A stretch of 11,431 nt of DNA from CAHJWO01 sp964245885. GTDB taxonomy: Bacteria > Verrucomicrobiota > Verrucomicrobiia > Chthoniobacterales > SZAS-18. Position 1 is the first letter of the stretch, and each line of letters opens with the position of its first letter. Below the pieces are notes generated by a model. The model saw only the letters and a program-made list of their open reading frames with translations, had not been told where the DNA came from and did no database searches. Shown piece after piece: positions 1-6,604 of this stretch. The stretch spans positions 1 to 11,431 of the forward strand of contig CAXTOX010000131.1 in NCBI GenBank assembly GCA_964245885.1, read 5' to 3'. The position numbers and the translations under genes were made by a program.

Positions 1-1248
1 CCCAAGAACATCCAGCAGCAGCGGGCGCAGCCCATCTACCCGACGCGCATCACCCTGCGCGGCTACGACAAGGCCGGCCCCGTCCCCGACGAGGTCGCGC
101 TCAACGAACTGCTCGGCCTCATCGGCGGCGCGAAAAAACCGATGCTCTACGTCGGCGGCGGCATCATCTCGTCCGGCGCGTCCGGGGAGTTGATGGAATT
201 CGTCGAGCGCACGCAGATCCCCGTGGCGACGACGCTCATGGGCATCGGCTGTTTCCCCGAGAACCATCCGCTTTCCCTCAAGTGGCTCGGGATGCACGGC
301 ACGGTCTACGCCAACAACGCCGTCAACGAAGCCGACGTGCTGCTCGCCATGGGCGTGCGCTTCGACGACCGTGTGACGGGCAAGGTCGAGGAGTTCGCCA
401 AACACGGCACGATTGTCCACGTGGACATCGACGCCAGCGAGATCAACAAGAACAAGGTCGTGCGCCTGCCCATCGTCGCCGACGTGAAGGTGACGCTCCG
501 GCGGCTCAACGAAATGCTCGCGGCAGCCGGTTGGGAGCGCGTGCCGGACGGCCAGCACGGCCGTTACCCGGAGTGGTACGCCACGATCCAGGCGTGGAAG
601 GCTCAGCACCCCCTGCGCTTCAAGGACACCGGCGACCTGATCCAGCCGCAGTACGCGATCCAACTCCTCAACGAACTGACCAAAGGCGAGGCCATTGTGA
701 CCACCGGGGTGGGTCAGCACCAGATGTGGGCGGGGCAATTCTGCGATTTCATCCGGCCGCGCTCCTTCATCACGTCGGCGGGTTTGGGTGCGATGGGCTT
801 CGGCTTCCCATCGGCGATGGGGGCCAAAGTGGCCTGTCCCGACCGGCAGGTCGTGGACATCGACGGCGACGGCTCGTTTCTGATGAACGTGCAGGAACTC
901 GCCTGCGCGAAAGTGGAGGGCATCGCGGCCAAGGCCATCATCCTCAACAACCAGCACCTCGGCATGGTGATGCAGTGGGAGGATCGTTTCTACAAGAGCA
1001 ACCGCGGCCACACGTTCCTGGCCGATCCCAAGCAGCCCGGGGTGATCTATCCCGACTATGTAAAGATCTGCGAGGGCTTCGGCGTGAAGTGCGAGCGGGT
1101 CACCCGCAAGGAAGACCTGCGTGCGGCGATGGAGCGGATGCTGGCCTCGGAAGAGGTCTACGTGCTCGACGTGATGACGCCCTACACCGAGCATGTGCTG
1201 CCGATGATCCCGGCGGGCGGCACGTACAAGGACATCATCACCGAGTAG
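1..1248 (+). CDS. ilvB: acetolactate synthase large subunit, 5'-truncated by window edge
   Basis: Acetohydroxyacid synthase catalytic subunit, a cytoplasmic ThDP/FAD/Mg enzyme. It condenses two pyruvates, or pyruvate with 2-oxobutyrate, in the first common step of valine, leucine and isoleucine synthesis. The frame is open from base 1 (it reads PKNIQQQ...), so the N-terminal pyrimidine-binding domain is outside the window and 415 codons remain. Visible parts are the central FAD-associated domain with GMHG and GVRFDDRVTG, and the C-terminal ThDP-binding domain. The latter has the metal/diphosphate motif beginning IDGDGSF (about 862-880) and ending in the NN pair near 946-951, followed by QHLGMVMQWE. 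The tail EHVLPMIPAGG is characteristic of bona fide IlvB rather than other ThDP enzymes. The ATG at 142 is internal, not a start. The regulatory subunit gene ilvN does not follow directly; a Uma2-family gene lies 37 bp downstream. Identity is very secure. Confidence 0.97.
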   Translation, partial: PKNIQQQRAQPIYPTRITLRGYDKAGPVPDEVALNELLGLIGGAKKPMLYVGGGIISSGASGELMEFVERTQIPVATTLMGIGCFPENHPLSLKWLGMHGTVYANNAVNEADVLLAMGVRFDDRVTGKVEEFAKHGTIVHVDIDASEINKNKVVRLPIVADVKVTLRRLNEMLAAAGWERVPDGQHGRYPEWYATIQAWKAQHPLRFKDTGDLIQPQYAIQLLNELTKGEAIVTTGVGQHQMWAGQFCDFIRPRSFITSAGLGAMGFGFPSAMGAKVACPDRQVVDIDGDGSFLMNVQELACAKVEGIAAKAIILNNQHLGMVMQWEDRFYKSNRGHTFLADPKQPGVIYPDYVKICEGFGVKCERVTRKEDLRAAMERMLASEEVYVLDVMTPYTEHVLPMIPAGGTYKDIITE

Positions 1249-1285
1249 CTGCACGGATGCGGCCGAACGGAACAAACGGCGTCTC

Positions 1286-1765
1286 GTGACCTGGGACCAA
1301 GTCTGCTCCAACCGGTACTTGAGGGCGCTGCCCTTCCGGGTCGAAACGAACCGGTGGGGGCAAGTGGTGCTGAGTCCCCGGCACAACAACGATAGCTTCG
1401 CCCGGGCGTCCGTTTTCAACCTGCTCCACAAAAGGATGGAACGGGGTCGATGTTTACAGGAAACCGTGATCGACACGGAAGACGGCAATAAAGTCGCCGA
1501 CGCCACCTGGATGTCCGACGCCTTCTACCGGGCGAACAAGGGCCGGTCGAGTTTCCAAGGCGCACCGGAAATCTGCGTGGAGGTCAAGTCGCCGGGCAAC
1601 TCGATGGAGAAGAAAGACCTTTATTTCAAGGCCGGCGCAAAGGAGGTTTGGGTTTGCAGGCAATCCGGCAAGATATTGTTCTTTGACGCCGATGGCTCCC
1701 TGGAGCGTTCGGCGCTCTGCCCGGGCTTTCCGCTTACCGTTGAACTTCAAAAGTTCGACCTGTGA
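1286..1765 (+). CDS. Uma2-family (DUF820) restriction-endonuclease-like protein
   Basis: A 159-residue protein of the Uma2/DUF820 family, which has a PD-(D/E)XK nuclease-like fold. Members are numerous in cyanobacteria, planctomycetes and verrucomicrobia, and their cellular role is not established. Seen in the sequence: the N-terminus MTWDQVCSN...LPFRVE followed by GQVVLSP, a family-typical opening that supports the GTG start at 1286; the VADATWMS segment (D72); and the core APEICVEVKSPGNS (E95, E99, K101) followed by KDLYFKAGAKEVWVC. These match the expected D...E-x-V-x-S-P pattern and the C-terminal half of the fold. The usual PDV/ADV is ADATW here, a modest variation with the Asp retained. 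No Shine-Dalgarno is seen. Spacing of 37 bp from ilvB allows co-transcription, but no functional link is evident. Nuclease activity is inferred from the family only. Confidence 0.88.
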   Translation: MTWDQVCSNRYLRALPFRVETNRWGQVVLSPRHNNDSFARASVFNLLHKRMERGRCLQETVIDTEDGNKVADATWMSDAFYRANKGRSSFQGAPEICVEVKSPGNSMEKKDLYFKAGAKEVWVCRQSGKILFFDADGSLERSALCPGFPLTVELQKFDL

Positions 1766-1861
1766 ACGGCGCAGGGTCCAAGGGTTGCCCGTCGCTTGTC
1801 ATCGAAGTCTTTACCTGAAGACGGCTTGTCGAACTAGGCCGGACACGGTCAAATTCCTATC

Positions 1862-3511
1862 ATGTCGCGCTTCCGCCTACACCATCTGAGGCTTCCGAGT
1901 TTAGCGTTTGCCATCGTGCGACTGCTGCTAATGTGCATTTCGCTCGCGCCGGCCGCGCGCGGTCAATCCCCCGCCCCGGCCCACGAAACCGGGCCCACGC
2001 AAGACACCCGGCGCGTCCTGCTCGTCGTGTGGGACGGTTTGCGGCCGGACTCGATCAACGACGAGGTGACCCCCACGCTCGCCAAACTCGCGCGCGAGGG
2101 CGTCTTTTTCACCCGGCACCATCCGGTGTACCCGAGCATGACCGAGGTCAACGGCACGGCTCTGGCCACCGGTTGTTATCCCGGCCACAGCGGCATCACC
2201 GGCAACGTTGAATACCGTCCGGCCATCAATCCGCTCAAGCCGGTTCCCATGGAAAACCTGGCCACGATCCGCAAGGGCGACGAGACATCCGGCGGCAAAT
2301 ATCTGCGCGTCCCGACCCTGCCGGAACTCTTGCAGGCAACTGGCCGGCGCACGGTGGTCGCGGGCACCAAGGGCGTCGTCGCTCTCTTTGACCGTGCGGA
2401 ACGCCCGGCAATCCGGGATATAGATAAGTACGCAGCCCAGTCTGTCGTGGTGTACGGAGGCAACACCCTGCCGGCTAGTCTCGCGGAACGGATGGACGAA
2501 ATGGACCTCCCCCCCTTTCCAGCGGAGATTCATTTCCCAAACGTTGAACAGGATGCCTGGACAACAAACGCTCTCATCCATTGGTTCTGGCCGTTGCGCC
2601 CGGAAGGTCTCCCGGGCTTTTCCGTCCTGTGGATGAGTGATCCCGATTACACGCAGCACCAGTTTGGCCCCGACTCACCGCAGGCTCACCGCGCCCTGGC
2701 CAGCGTGGATGCGAACCTTGCCAAAGTCCTCGCCGGACTCGAAAGCGACGGCGTCCGCGCCAGCACCGATGTGCTCGTGGTTTCCGACCACGGATTCTCC
2801 ACGATCGGACGCAAGATCGACCTCGCGCAATTGCTCAAAGATGCCGGGTTCAACGCCGCCCGCGAGTTCGCGGCCCCGCCGAACCCGAGCGACATCGTAG
2901 TCGATGGCCTCGGCGGCACCGTGTACCTGTACGTCGCCGGGCACGATGCCGATACGATTCGGCGGGTAGTCGAGTTTCTCCAACACGGCGATTTCGCCGG
3001 GGTGATCTTCACCCGCGACACGCAGCCGGGCACCTTTGCGATGAGTGCGGTACACATCGACGCGCCCGACGCGCCGGACATCGCCGTTGCCCTGCGCTGG
3101 AACGACGACAAAAACGCCGCCGGTTTTCCGGGTGAGGTCGTCAGCGACGGCGGGCGCAAACCAGGCCAGGGCACCCACGCCACGCTCAGCCGCTACGACA
3201 TGCGCAACACGCTGGTCGCCAGTGGACCAGATTTCAAGCAAGGCTGGCGGGACGAGTTGCCGAGCGGCAACGTCGATCTCGCGCCGACGATTGCTCGTCT
3301 CCTCGGTTTGCCGAAGCCCGCCGGCATGGACGGACGGGTACTCTTGGAGGCGTTGACCGAACCGGCAGGCGACGCGCCCGCGCCGCCGCGTGCCGAGCGG
3401 CTGGAGGCCGGGCAGGCTGACTGGCACCAGTATTTGCAAGTCACCCGTTACGGCGGCGTGGATTATTTCGACGAGGGCAACGCGGTGGAGAAAGCAAAGG
3501 TGGGCCAGTGA
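1862..3511 (+). CDS. exported nucleotide pyrophosphatase/phosphodiesterase (alkaline phosphatase superfamily)
   Basis: A 549-residue secreted metallo-phosphodiesterase of the type I phosphodiesterase/nucleotide pyrophosphatase group (PF01663). The N-terminus has basic residues, a hydrophobic stretch (about 12-30) and a plausible signal-peptidase site near AARG/Q35. The two-metal site can be read in order: D58 in VVWDGLRPD; nucleophile T94 in YPSMTEVNG with N97; D260/D262 and H266 in SDPDYTQHQFG; D309-H310 in VVSDHGFS; and H439 in GQGTHATL. The C-terminal VDLAPTIARLLGLPKPAGMDG is the usual closing segment of alkaline-phosphatase-superfamily enzymes. All expected ligands are present, so it should be active in the periplasm or outside the cell, hydrolysing phosphodiester or pyrophosphate bonds. 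The exact substrate cannot be told. The gene stands alone, with a 96-bp gap before it and a repeat island after it. The ATG at 1862 has no Shine-Dalgarno. Confidence 0.93.
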   Translation: MSRFRLHHLRLPSLAFAIVRLLLMCISLAPAARGQSPAPAHETGPTQDTRRVLLVVWDGLRPDSINDEVTPTLAKLAREGVFFTRHHPVYPSMTEVNGTALATGCYPGHSGITGNVEYRPAINPLKPVPMENLATIRKGDETSGGKYLRVPTLPELLQATGRRTVVAGTKGVVALFDRAERPAIRDIDKYAAQSVVVYGGNTLPASLAERMDEMDLPPFPAEIHFPNVEQDAWTTNALIHWFWPLRPEGLPGFSVLWMSDPDYTQHQFGPDSPQAHRALASVDANLAKVLAGLESDGVRASTDVLVVSDHGFSTIGRKIDLAQLLKDAGFNAAREFAAPPNPSDIVVDGLGGTVYLYVAGHDADTIRRVVEFLQHGDFAGVIFTRDTQPGTFAMSAVHIDAPDAPDIAVALRWNDDKNAAGFPGEVVSDGGRKPGQGTHATLSRYDMRNTLVASGPDFKQGWRDELPSGNVDLAPTIARLLGLPKPAGMDGRVLLEALTEPAGDAPAPPRAERLEAGQADWHQYLQVTRYGGVDYFDEGNAVEKAKVGQ

Positions 3512-3516
3512 CAGCG

Positions 3517-3538
3517 TCTAGTAATACTTCGTCAGGTG
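3517..3538. repeat. left terminal inverted repeat of MITE-like element
   Basis: Left 22-bp arm. It differs from the reverse complement of the right arm at one position only (GTCAGG here, GTCAAG in the other arm). It begins 6 bp after the stop codon of the phosphatase gene. Confidence 0.8.
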
Positions 3539-3648
3539 CTCTGAGCATGGCAGAGTTTCACGGCTTCTCCTCGGAGAGAGCACCGCGAAACAGGCAAAAT
3601 GGTGAGAAATCACCGGCAAAACAAATGTTGCCGTTGAAGTACTTACAA

Positions 3649-3670
3649 CACTTGACGAAGTATTACTAGA
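3649..3670. repeat. right terminal inverted repeat of MITE-like element
   Basis: Right 22-bp arm, reading CACTTGACGAAGTATTACTA then GA. It is the reverse complement of 3517-3538 with one mismatch. Confidence 0.8.
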
Positions 3671-3684
3671 TGGGCGGTCAGAAC

Positions 3685-3721
3685 CAGAATTTAGCCACAG
3701 ATTGCGCAGATTTCCGCAGAT
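3685..3721. repeat. outer arm A (left) of nested inverted repeat
   Basis: 37-bp arm containing TTAGCCACAG and the near-duplicated CGCAGATT/CGCAGATT words. It is the reverse complement of 4027-4063 with two mismatches. Confidence 0.8.
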
Positions 3722-4026
3722 TGAAAGGAGGAAGGGAACCTCTTCTTACCCCCTCTTCTAGGCTTTTTAAGAAAAGATGTCTTCGTTTTCTGCTGATCAT
3801 AGCCCAGTGCTTCAGTGCTGGGGTGGCGGTCACCCATCGCCCAAGTCCCGCCAGGGACGAAAGCCGGCGAGGCAGGAGCGCCGCTGCCGTCCCTGGGGGG
3901 ACTGACGTGACCGCTGACCGTTAACCCAGGGCTGAAGCCCTGGGCTATTGTCCGTCTCCGGTCCATTGCTCCTGCGCCCGTCAGTCACTCTTCGTTTTCG
4001 GCCACTCCTCTTCTCCAAATGCTCTC

Positions 4027-4063
4027 ATCTGCGGAAATCTGCGAAATTTGTGGCTAAATTCTG
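4027..4063. repeat. outer arm A (right) of nested inverted repeat
   Basis: 37-bp arm reading ATCTGCGGAAATCTGCGAAA onward to TGGCTAAATTCTG. It is the inverted partner of 3685-3721 and ends 28 bp before the stop codon of the minus-strand channel gene. Confidence 0.8.
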
Positions 4064-4091
4064 CCGGCCTTGACGTAGGAGCGGACGCTCC

Positions 4092-5252
4092 TCAAACCGT
4101 CGATACGTCCGTGGCTCTACCTTCAAAGATCTGCTCGGCGGCGCTCGTCGGGTCGCCGCCGGCCTCGGCGGGCGGCAGCCACGGGGGCAGCGGCATGAGG
4201 AGGTATTCCGACAAGCCGTGCGCGGTCGGTTCGTACGTGGCGCGCAGGCGGCGCAGTTTTTCGTTGGCGTCCGTGCCGGCGAGCAGCCGGGCATCGGCTT
4301 GCAGGAGATCGCGCAACCGGGCCAGTTCGCCGGGGGGCAGACGGTCGGGCGACTCGGGCGCGCCTTCGGGGGGCACCTGGAAGATGTGCGCGATGTCGAT
4401 GAGCGCGCGGCGCGCCATGGCAAAGGTCAGCGGCGCCTGCCGGGGTTCAATGCTCTCGATGCCCACGAGCAGCAGCGCGCACGTGTTGAGGATCGAGGTC
4501 ATTGTCGCCAGCCACGACTGGTCGTGGTGCTGCGAACGGTAGAAACACAGGATCGGGTAGGACAGGTGGCTTTCGAGGACCTCCGCCGCCCACTTCTCGA
4601 AGTCCAGCAGCAGCGCGTCGAGATCGCGCGCGTCGCCGCGGTGGCCGTGCTGGCGCAGCAACTCGGCCGCGCTCGGCGGCGAGCCGGCGCGCACGTCCAC
4701 GCGCAGGATGGTCACCTCCCGCCGCGAGAAAGCCGCGTAGAGGACCGGCAGGTAGCTGATGATGCTCGCCAGGAATCCGAACCCAAGCCCCGTTTCCAGC
4801 ACCGTGGCGAACCGCGCCGCCGGGTTCTCCGGCTTCACGTCGCCCAGCCCGAGGGTGAAAAACGTCGTGCCGCTGTAGTACGTGCTCGTTTCCAGGTCCC
4901 CGAAGCCGTGCGGCGTCGGCAGGAGCGCCCACTGCACCAAGCCGAAGCCGACGACCATGCCCACGGCCCAAAAGCCGACGAGCACCAGGATGAACAGCGG
5001 GCCGAACAATCCGAGGTAGCGTTCGCGGTTCGCGCCGGCCAGCACCCGGTTCCCGATTCCCGCCCAAGGCAGCCAGAGCGTGCGGAAGAAAAACCGGGTG
5101 AACCGGAACCGGCGGGAGGCTGTGCGCGGCAGGACGATGGTCTCGAACGCCTCCCAGAGCACGGTGACGATCATCGACGCCCCGACGAGGATCGACGCGA
5201 GATTCCAGAGCAGCACTGGCCAGACCTTTCGTCTTGAACACTCCTTTTGCAA
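4092..5252 (-). CDS. potassium-channel-like ion channel protein with conserved C-terminal domain
   Basis: A 386-residue inner-membrane protein of the two-TM/pore (Ion_trans_2-like) type. Seen: hydrophobic segments about 13-40, 82-108 and 150-173; between the last two, the pore loop YYSGTTFFTLGLGDVKPENP, with filter T133-L-G-L-G-D138 in place of the classical TVGYGD. A cytoplasmic C-terminal region of about 210 residues follows, with a striking block SYPILCFYRSQHHDQSW (231-247). I believe related bacterial channel-like proteins share this block, but its role is unknown to me. The missing aromatic residue in the filter makes K+ selectivity uncertain. The start is ambiguous: the TTG at 5252 gives the longest form, while the GTG at 5216 has AAAGG 8 nt upstream and removes 12 residues that are not hydrophobic. 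The gene is divergent from the DUF4174 gene and convergent with the phosphatase, across the repeat island. Confidence 0.85.
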   Translation of the reverse strand: MQKECSRRKVWPVLLWNLASILVGASMIVTVLWEAFETIVLPRTASRRFRFTRFFFRTLWLPWAGIGNRVLAGANRERYLGLFGPLFILVLVGFWAVGMVVGFGLVQWALLPTPHGFGDLETSTYYSGTTFFTLGLGDVKPENPAARFATVLETGLGFGFLASIISYLPVLYAAFSRREVTILRVDVRAGSPPSAAELLRQHGHRGDARDLDALLLDFEKWAAEVLESHLSYPILCFYRSQHHDQSWLATMTSILNTCALLLVGIESIEPRQAPLTFAMARRALIDIAHIFQVPPEGAPESPDRLPPGELARLRDLLQADARLLAGTDANEKLRRLRATYEPTAHGLSEYLLMPLPPWLPPAEAGGDPTSAAEQIFEGRATDVSTV

Positions 5253-5347
5253 AGCGGTCGATTTCCAAGCACCGCCCGTCCGTTCGCGGCGCTTGCACGA
5301 ATCAATGGGAACCGGCGGCGGTTCGCGCCGGTGCCTCCACCTGTCTC

Positions 5348-5848
5348 ATGCCCATCTTCCATCCCCTCGCCCGTGTGTTTCTAGCCGTGAGCCTGACCAT
5401 CTTCCCCTTCGCCGCCTCCGCCCAACAGGACGGTGGCGCGGCCGACAAGCCACTCGCCTCGTACAAGGACAAGAACCGCGTCCTGCTCGTGTTCGCGCCC
5501 ACGGACAAAGACCCCGCTTACGTCGAACAGGGCAAGCTCTGGCAGGGCGAGAAGGCGGGCTTCGACGACCGCCAGCTCGTGGTCGTGCCCGTGTTGGCGG
5601 ACGCCAAGAAGGTCGCCGGCGACGTGCCCGCCGCGTTGGAAAAGCGGTACGCCATCGACGCGAAGGCGTTCACGGTCGTGCTGCTCGGCAAGGACGGGCA
5701 CGACGCCTACCGCGCGGCCAAGCCGCTCAAGGCCGGTGCGCTCTACGAGGTCATCGACGCCATGCCGATGCGGCGCGCGGAGGTCAAACGCCCGTCGCCA
5801 TCGCCCTCGCCGCGGCCCGCCAGGCCGGACACGGATCACGACGAATAA
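5348..5848 (+). CDS. exported DUF4174 domain protein
   Basis: A 166-residue protein with a clear signal peptide (MPIFHPLARVFLAVSLTIFP then FAASA, cleavage likely before QQ). It is followed by one DUF4174 domain at about residues 38-140: YKDKNRVLLVFAPTDKDPAY, the Q of VEQGKLW, RQLVVVPVL, the FTVVLLGKDGHDAYR segment and the closing IDAMPMRRAEV, which is the family signature. The family is thioredoxin-like in appearance but carries no CXXC here, and its function is unknown. The C-terminus is a Pro/Ser/Arg/Asp-rich tail (KRPSPSPSPRPARPDTDHDE). The frame is open further upstream to 5234, but that extension has no signal-peptide character and would overlap the longest form of the divergent channel gene, so the ATG at 5348 is preferred. 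It is almost certainly co-transcribed with pdxH, which starts 5 bp after its stop. Confidence 0.88.
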   Translation: MPIFHPLARVFLAVSLTIFPFAASAQQDGGAADKPLASYKDKNRVLLVFAPTDKDPAYVEQGKLWQGEKAGFDDRQLVVVPVLADAKKVAGDVPAALEKRYAIDAKAFTVVLLGKDGHDAYRAAKPLKAGALYEVIDAMPMRRAEVKRPSPSPSPRPARPDTDHDE

Positions 5849-5853
5849 ACGCC

Positions 5854-6513
5854 ATGGAAAGCACCCTCAATCTCGCCGACATCCGCATCAATTACCTGCG
5901 CGGCCAACTGCGCCGGGCGGACCTGGCGGACGATCCCACCGCGCAGTTCAACCGCTGGATGGAGGAAGCCACCGCCGCCGGGGTCGTCGAGCCGACCGCC
6001 ATGAGCCTCGCCACCGCCGGACGGGACGGCGTGCCGCGCGTGCGCACCGTGCTGCTCAAGGGCCTGAGCGACGCGGGGTTCGTGTTCTACAGCAACTTCG
6101 AGAGCCGCAAGGGCGCGGCGCTGGCGGGCAACCCGGTGGCGTCGCTGCTCTTTCCCTGGCTGGCGTTGGAACGGCAGGTCCTCGTGAGCGGGCGCGTCGA
6201 AAAGGTCGACGTTGAGGAGGCCACTCGCTATTTTGCCTCCCGTCCGCGCGAGAGCCGGCTGGCGGCTTGGACGAGCGGCCAGAGCCGGCCGGTCCCTTCG
6301 CGCGAGGTGTTGGAGGCGGATCTCGCACAGGTCCGCGAGCGGTTCGGCGCGGAGGAAGGCGAGGTGCCGCTGCCGCCGTTCTGGGGCGGCTACCGGGTGC
6401 GGCCCGAGACCGTCGAGTTCTGGCAGGGACGCGCCAACCGGTTGCACGACCGCTTCGAATATACGCGCGCGGACGGCGTCGGAGGCTGGAAGCTGGAAAG
6501 ACTTGCCCCCTGA
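5854..6513 (+). CDS. pdxH: pyridoxine/pyridoxamine 5'-phosphate oxidase
   Basis: A 219-residue FMN-dependent oxidase, close to the 218 residues of E. coli PdxH. It converts PNP or PMP to pyridoxal 5'-phosphate in PLP synthesis and salvage. Seen: the N-terminal IRINYLRGQL; the FMN-binding R64-TVLLK-G with K69; FYSNFESRKG (78-87); LERQVLVSG with Q108; the substrate-phosphate region YFASRPRESRLAAWTS (126-141; Y126, R130, S134); and the PNPOx C-terminal domain PPFWGGYRVRPETVEFWQGR ending in RLHDRFEY (R196 and H198, equivalent to the active-site Arg/His pair of the family). All recognisable key residues are present. The ATG at 5854 is 5 bp after the DUF4174 stop, indicating co-transcription; no Shine-Dalgarno is seen. 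A much longer in-frame extension upstream to 5080 is an open-frame artefact. Confidence 0.97.
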   Translation: MESTLNLADIRINYLRGQLRRADLADDPTAQFNRWMEEATAAGVVEPTAMSLATAGRDGVPRVRTVLLKGLSDAGFVFYSNFESRKGAALAGNPVASLLFPWLALERQVLVSGRVEKVDVEEATRYFASRPRESRLAAWTSGQSRPVPSREVLEADLAQVRERFGAEEGEVPLPPFWGGYRVRPETVEFWQGRANRLHDRFEYTRADGVGGWKLERLAP

Positions 6514-6516
6514 AAA

Positions 6517-6537
6517 AACGCAGAACGCAAGACGCAA
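6517..6537. repeat. three tandem heptamers (ACGCA-core)
   Basis: Just after the pdxH stop, the units AACGCAG, AACGCAA and GACGCAA follow one another with a 7-bp period. A related but inverted heptamer track lies at 6675-6716. They are probably members of one dispersed heptameric repeat family. Confidence 0.55.
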
Positions 6538-6551
6538 AAGTCTGGAAGGAA

Positions 6552-6573
6552 CCGGAGCGAACGCTCGCTCCGG
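6552..6573. repeat. perfect 9-bp-stem hairpin downstream of pdxH
   Basis: CCGGAGCGA (6552-6560) pairs perfectly with TCGCTCCGG (6565-6573) across an ACGC loop. It sits in the short gap between pdxH and the next gene. No T-run follows, so it is not a classical intrinsic terminator. It looks like a dispersed extragenic palindrome, perhaps acting on mRNA stability. Confidence 0.65.
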
Positions 6574-6604
6574 GCTGAGCATTGATTGTGCTATGTTAGA
6601 AGGT

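Larger units (their letters stand above)
3517..3670. mobile_element. MITE-like element with 22-bp terminal inverted repeats
   Basis: The segment is bounded by inverted copies of a 22-bp sequence beginning TCTAGTAATACTTCGTCA. The left arm is 3517-3538 and the right arm 3649-3670, with 21 of 22 positions matching on reverse complement. Similarity stops sharply outside both ends. The 110-bp interior has no credible gene but contains further inverted repeats: GGTGCTCT (3535-3542) with AGAGCACC (3577-3584), GGTGA-GAAA-TCACC (3601-3614), and CGGCAA (3614-3619) with TTGCCG (3628-3633). Size, terminal repeats and lack of a gene fit a non-autonomous miniature transposable element. The palindrome CTAG at each end could be a 4-bp target duplication, or the repeat could be flanked by TA; the palindrome hides which. 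It could alternatively be a large transcription-terminating palindrome for the phosphatase gene that ends 5 bp upstream. Confidence 0.6.
3685..4063. repeat. 379-bp nested inverted-repeat structure
   Basis: Five inverted-repeat pairs occur in strict mirror order around a centre near 3874. Pair A: 3685-3721 with 4027-4063 (35 of 37 matching; unit contains TTAGCCACA and CGCAGATTTCCGCAGAT). Pair B: 3799-3824 with 3923-3948 (22 of 26; each arm is itself a CCCAG...CTGGG hairpin around TTCA/TGAA). Pair D: 3826-3833 GCGGTCAC with 3907-3914 GTGACCGC (exact). Pair C: 3844-3859 with 3888-3903 (15 of 16; AGTCCCGCCAGGGACG). Pair E: 3865-3869 CGGCG with 3879-3883 CGCCG (exact). Bases 3722-3798 and 3949-4026 between A and B do not pair well but share a direct repeat TCTTCGTTTTC (3780-3790 and 3989-3999). 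No credible gene is seen. The units look like dispersed intergenic repeats assembled symmetrically. It lies between two convergent genes, so it may also end transcription from both sides. Confidence 0.75.

Noticed and set aside
282..1289. Long open frame of 335 codons overlapping ilvB
   Set aside because: Out-of-frame shadow of ilvB with Arg/Gly/Ala-rich low-complexity translation typical of GC-rich DNA; ilvB itself is unambiguous.
1766..1861. Promoter or small RNA in the gap before the phosphatase
   Set aside because: Only a weak GTCTT/AAGAC hairpin was seen; no convincing -10/-35 pair or conserved RNA motif.
1928..2659. 243-codon minus-strand open frame opposite the phosphatase
   Set aside because: The opposite strand encodes every metal ligand of a phosphodiesterase; the reverse translation has no recognisable domain.
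3670..4018. Several small open frames on both strands in the repeat island
   Set aside because: They run across hairpin repeats and their translations follow the palindromes; no family resemblance or plausible start context.
3685..4063. CRISPR array
   Set aside because: The repeats are inverted and nested, not regularly spaced direct repeats, and no cas gene is in the window.
4218..5237. Long + strand open frame opposite the channel gene
   Set aside because: The translation is Arg/Gln/Glu-rich with no domain; the minus strand encodes a coherent membrane protein with a pore motif.
5080..5853. Upstream in-frame extension of pdxH
   Set aside because: It overlaps the well-supported DUF4174 gene and the channel gene on the other strand, and its translation is Arg-rich and non-homologous; PdxH length and N-terminus fit the ATG at 5854.
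6212..6592. Upstream extension of the exported unknown protein into pdxH
   Set aside because: Out-of-frame overlap with the pdxH C-terminal domain; the signal peptide only makes sense from a start near 6593 or 6605.
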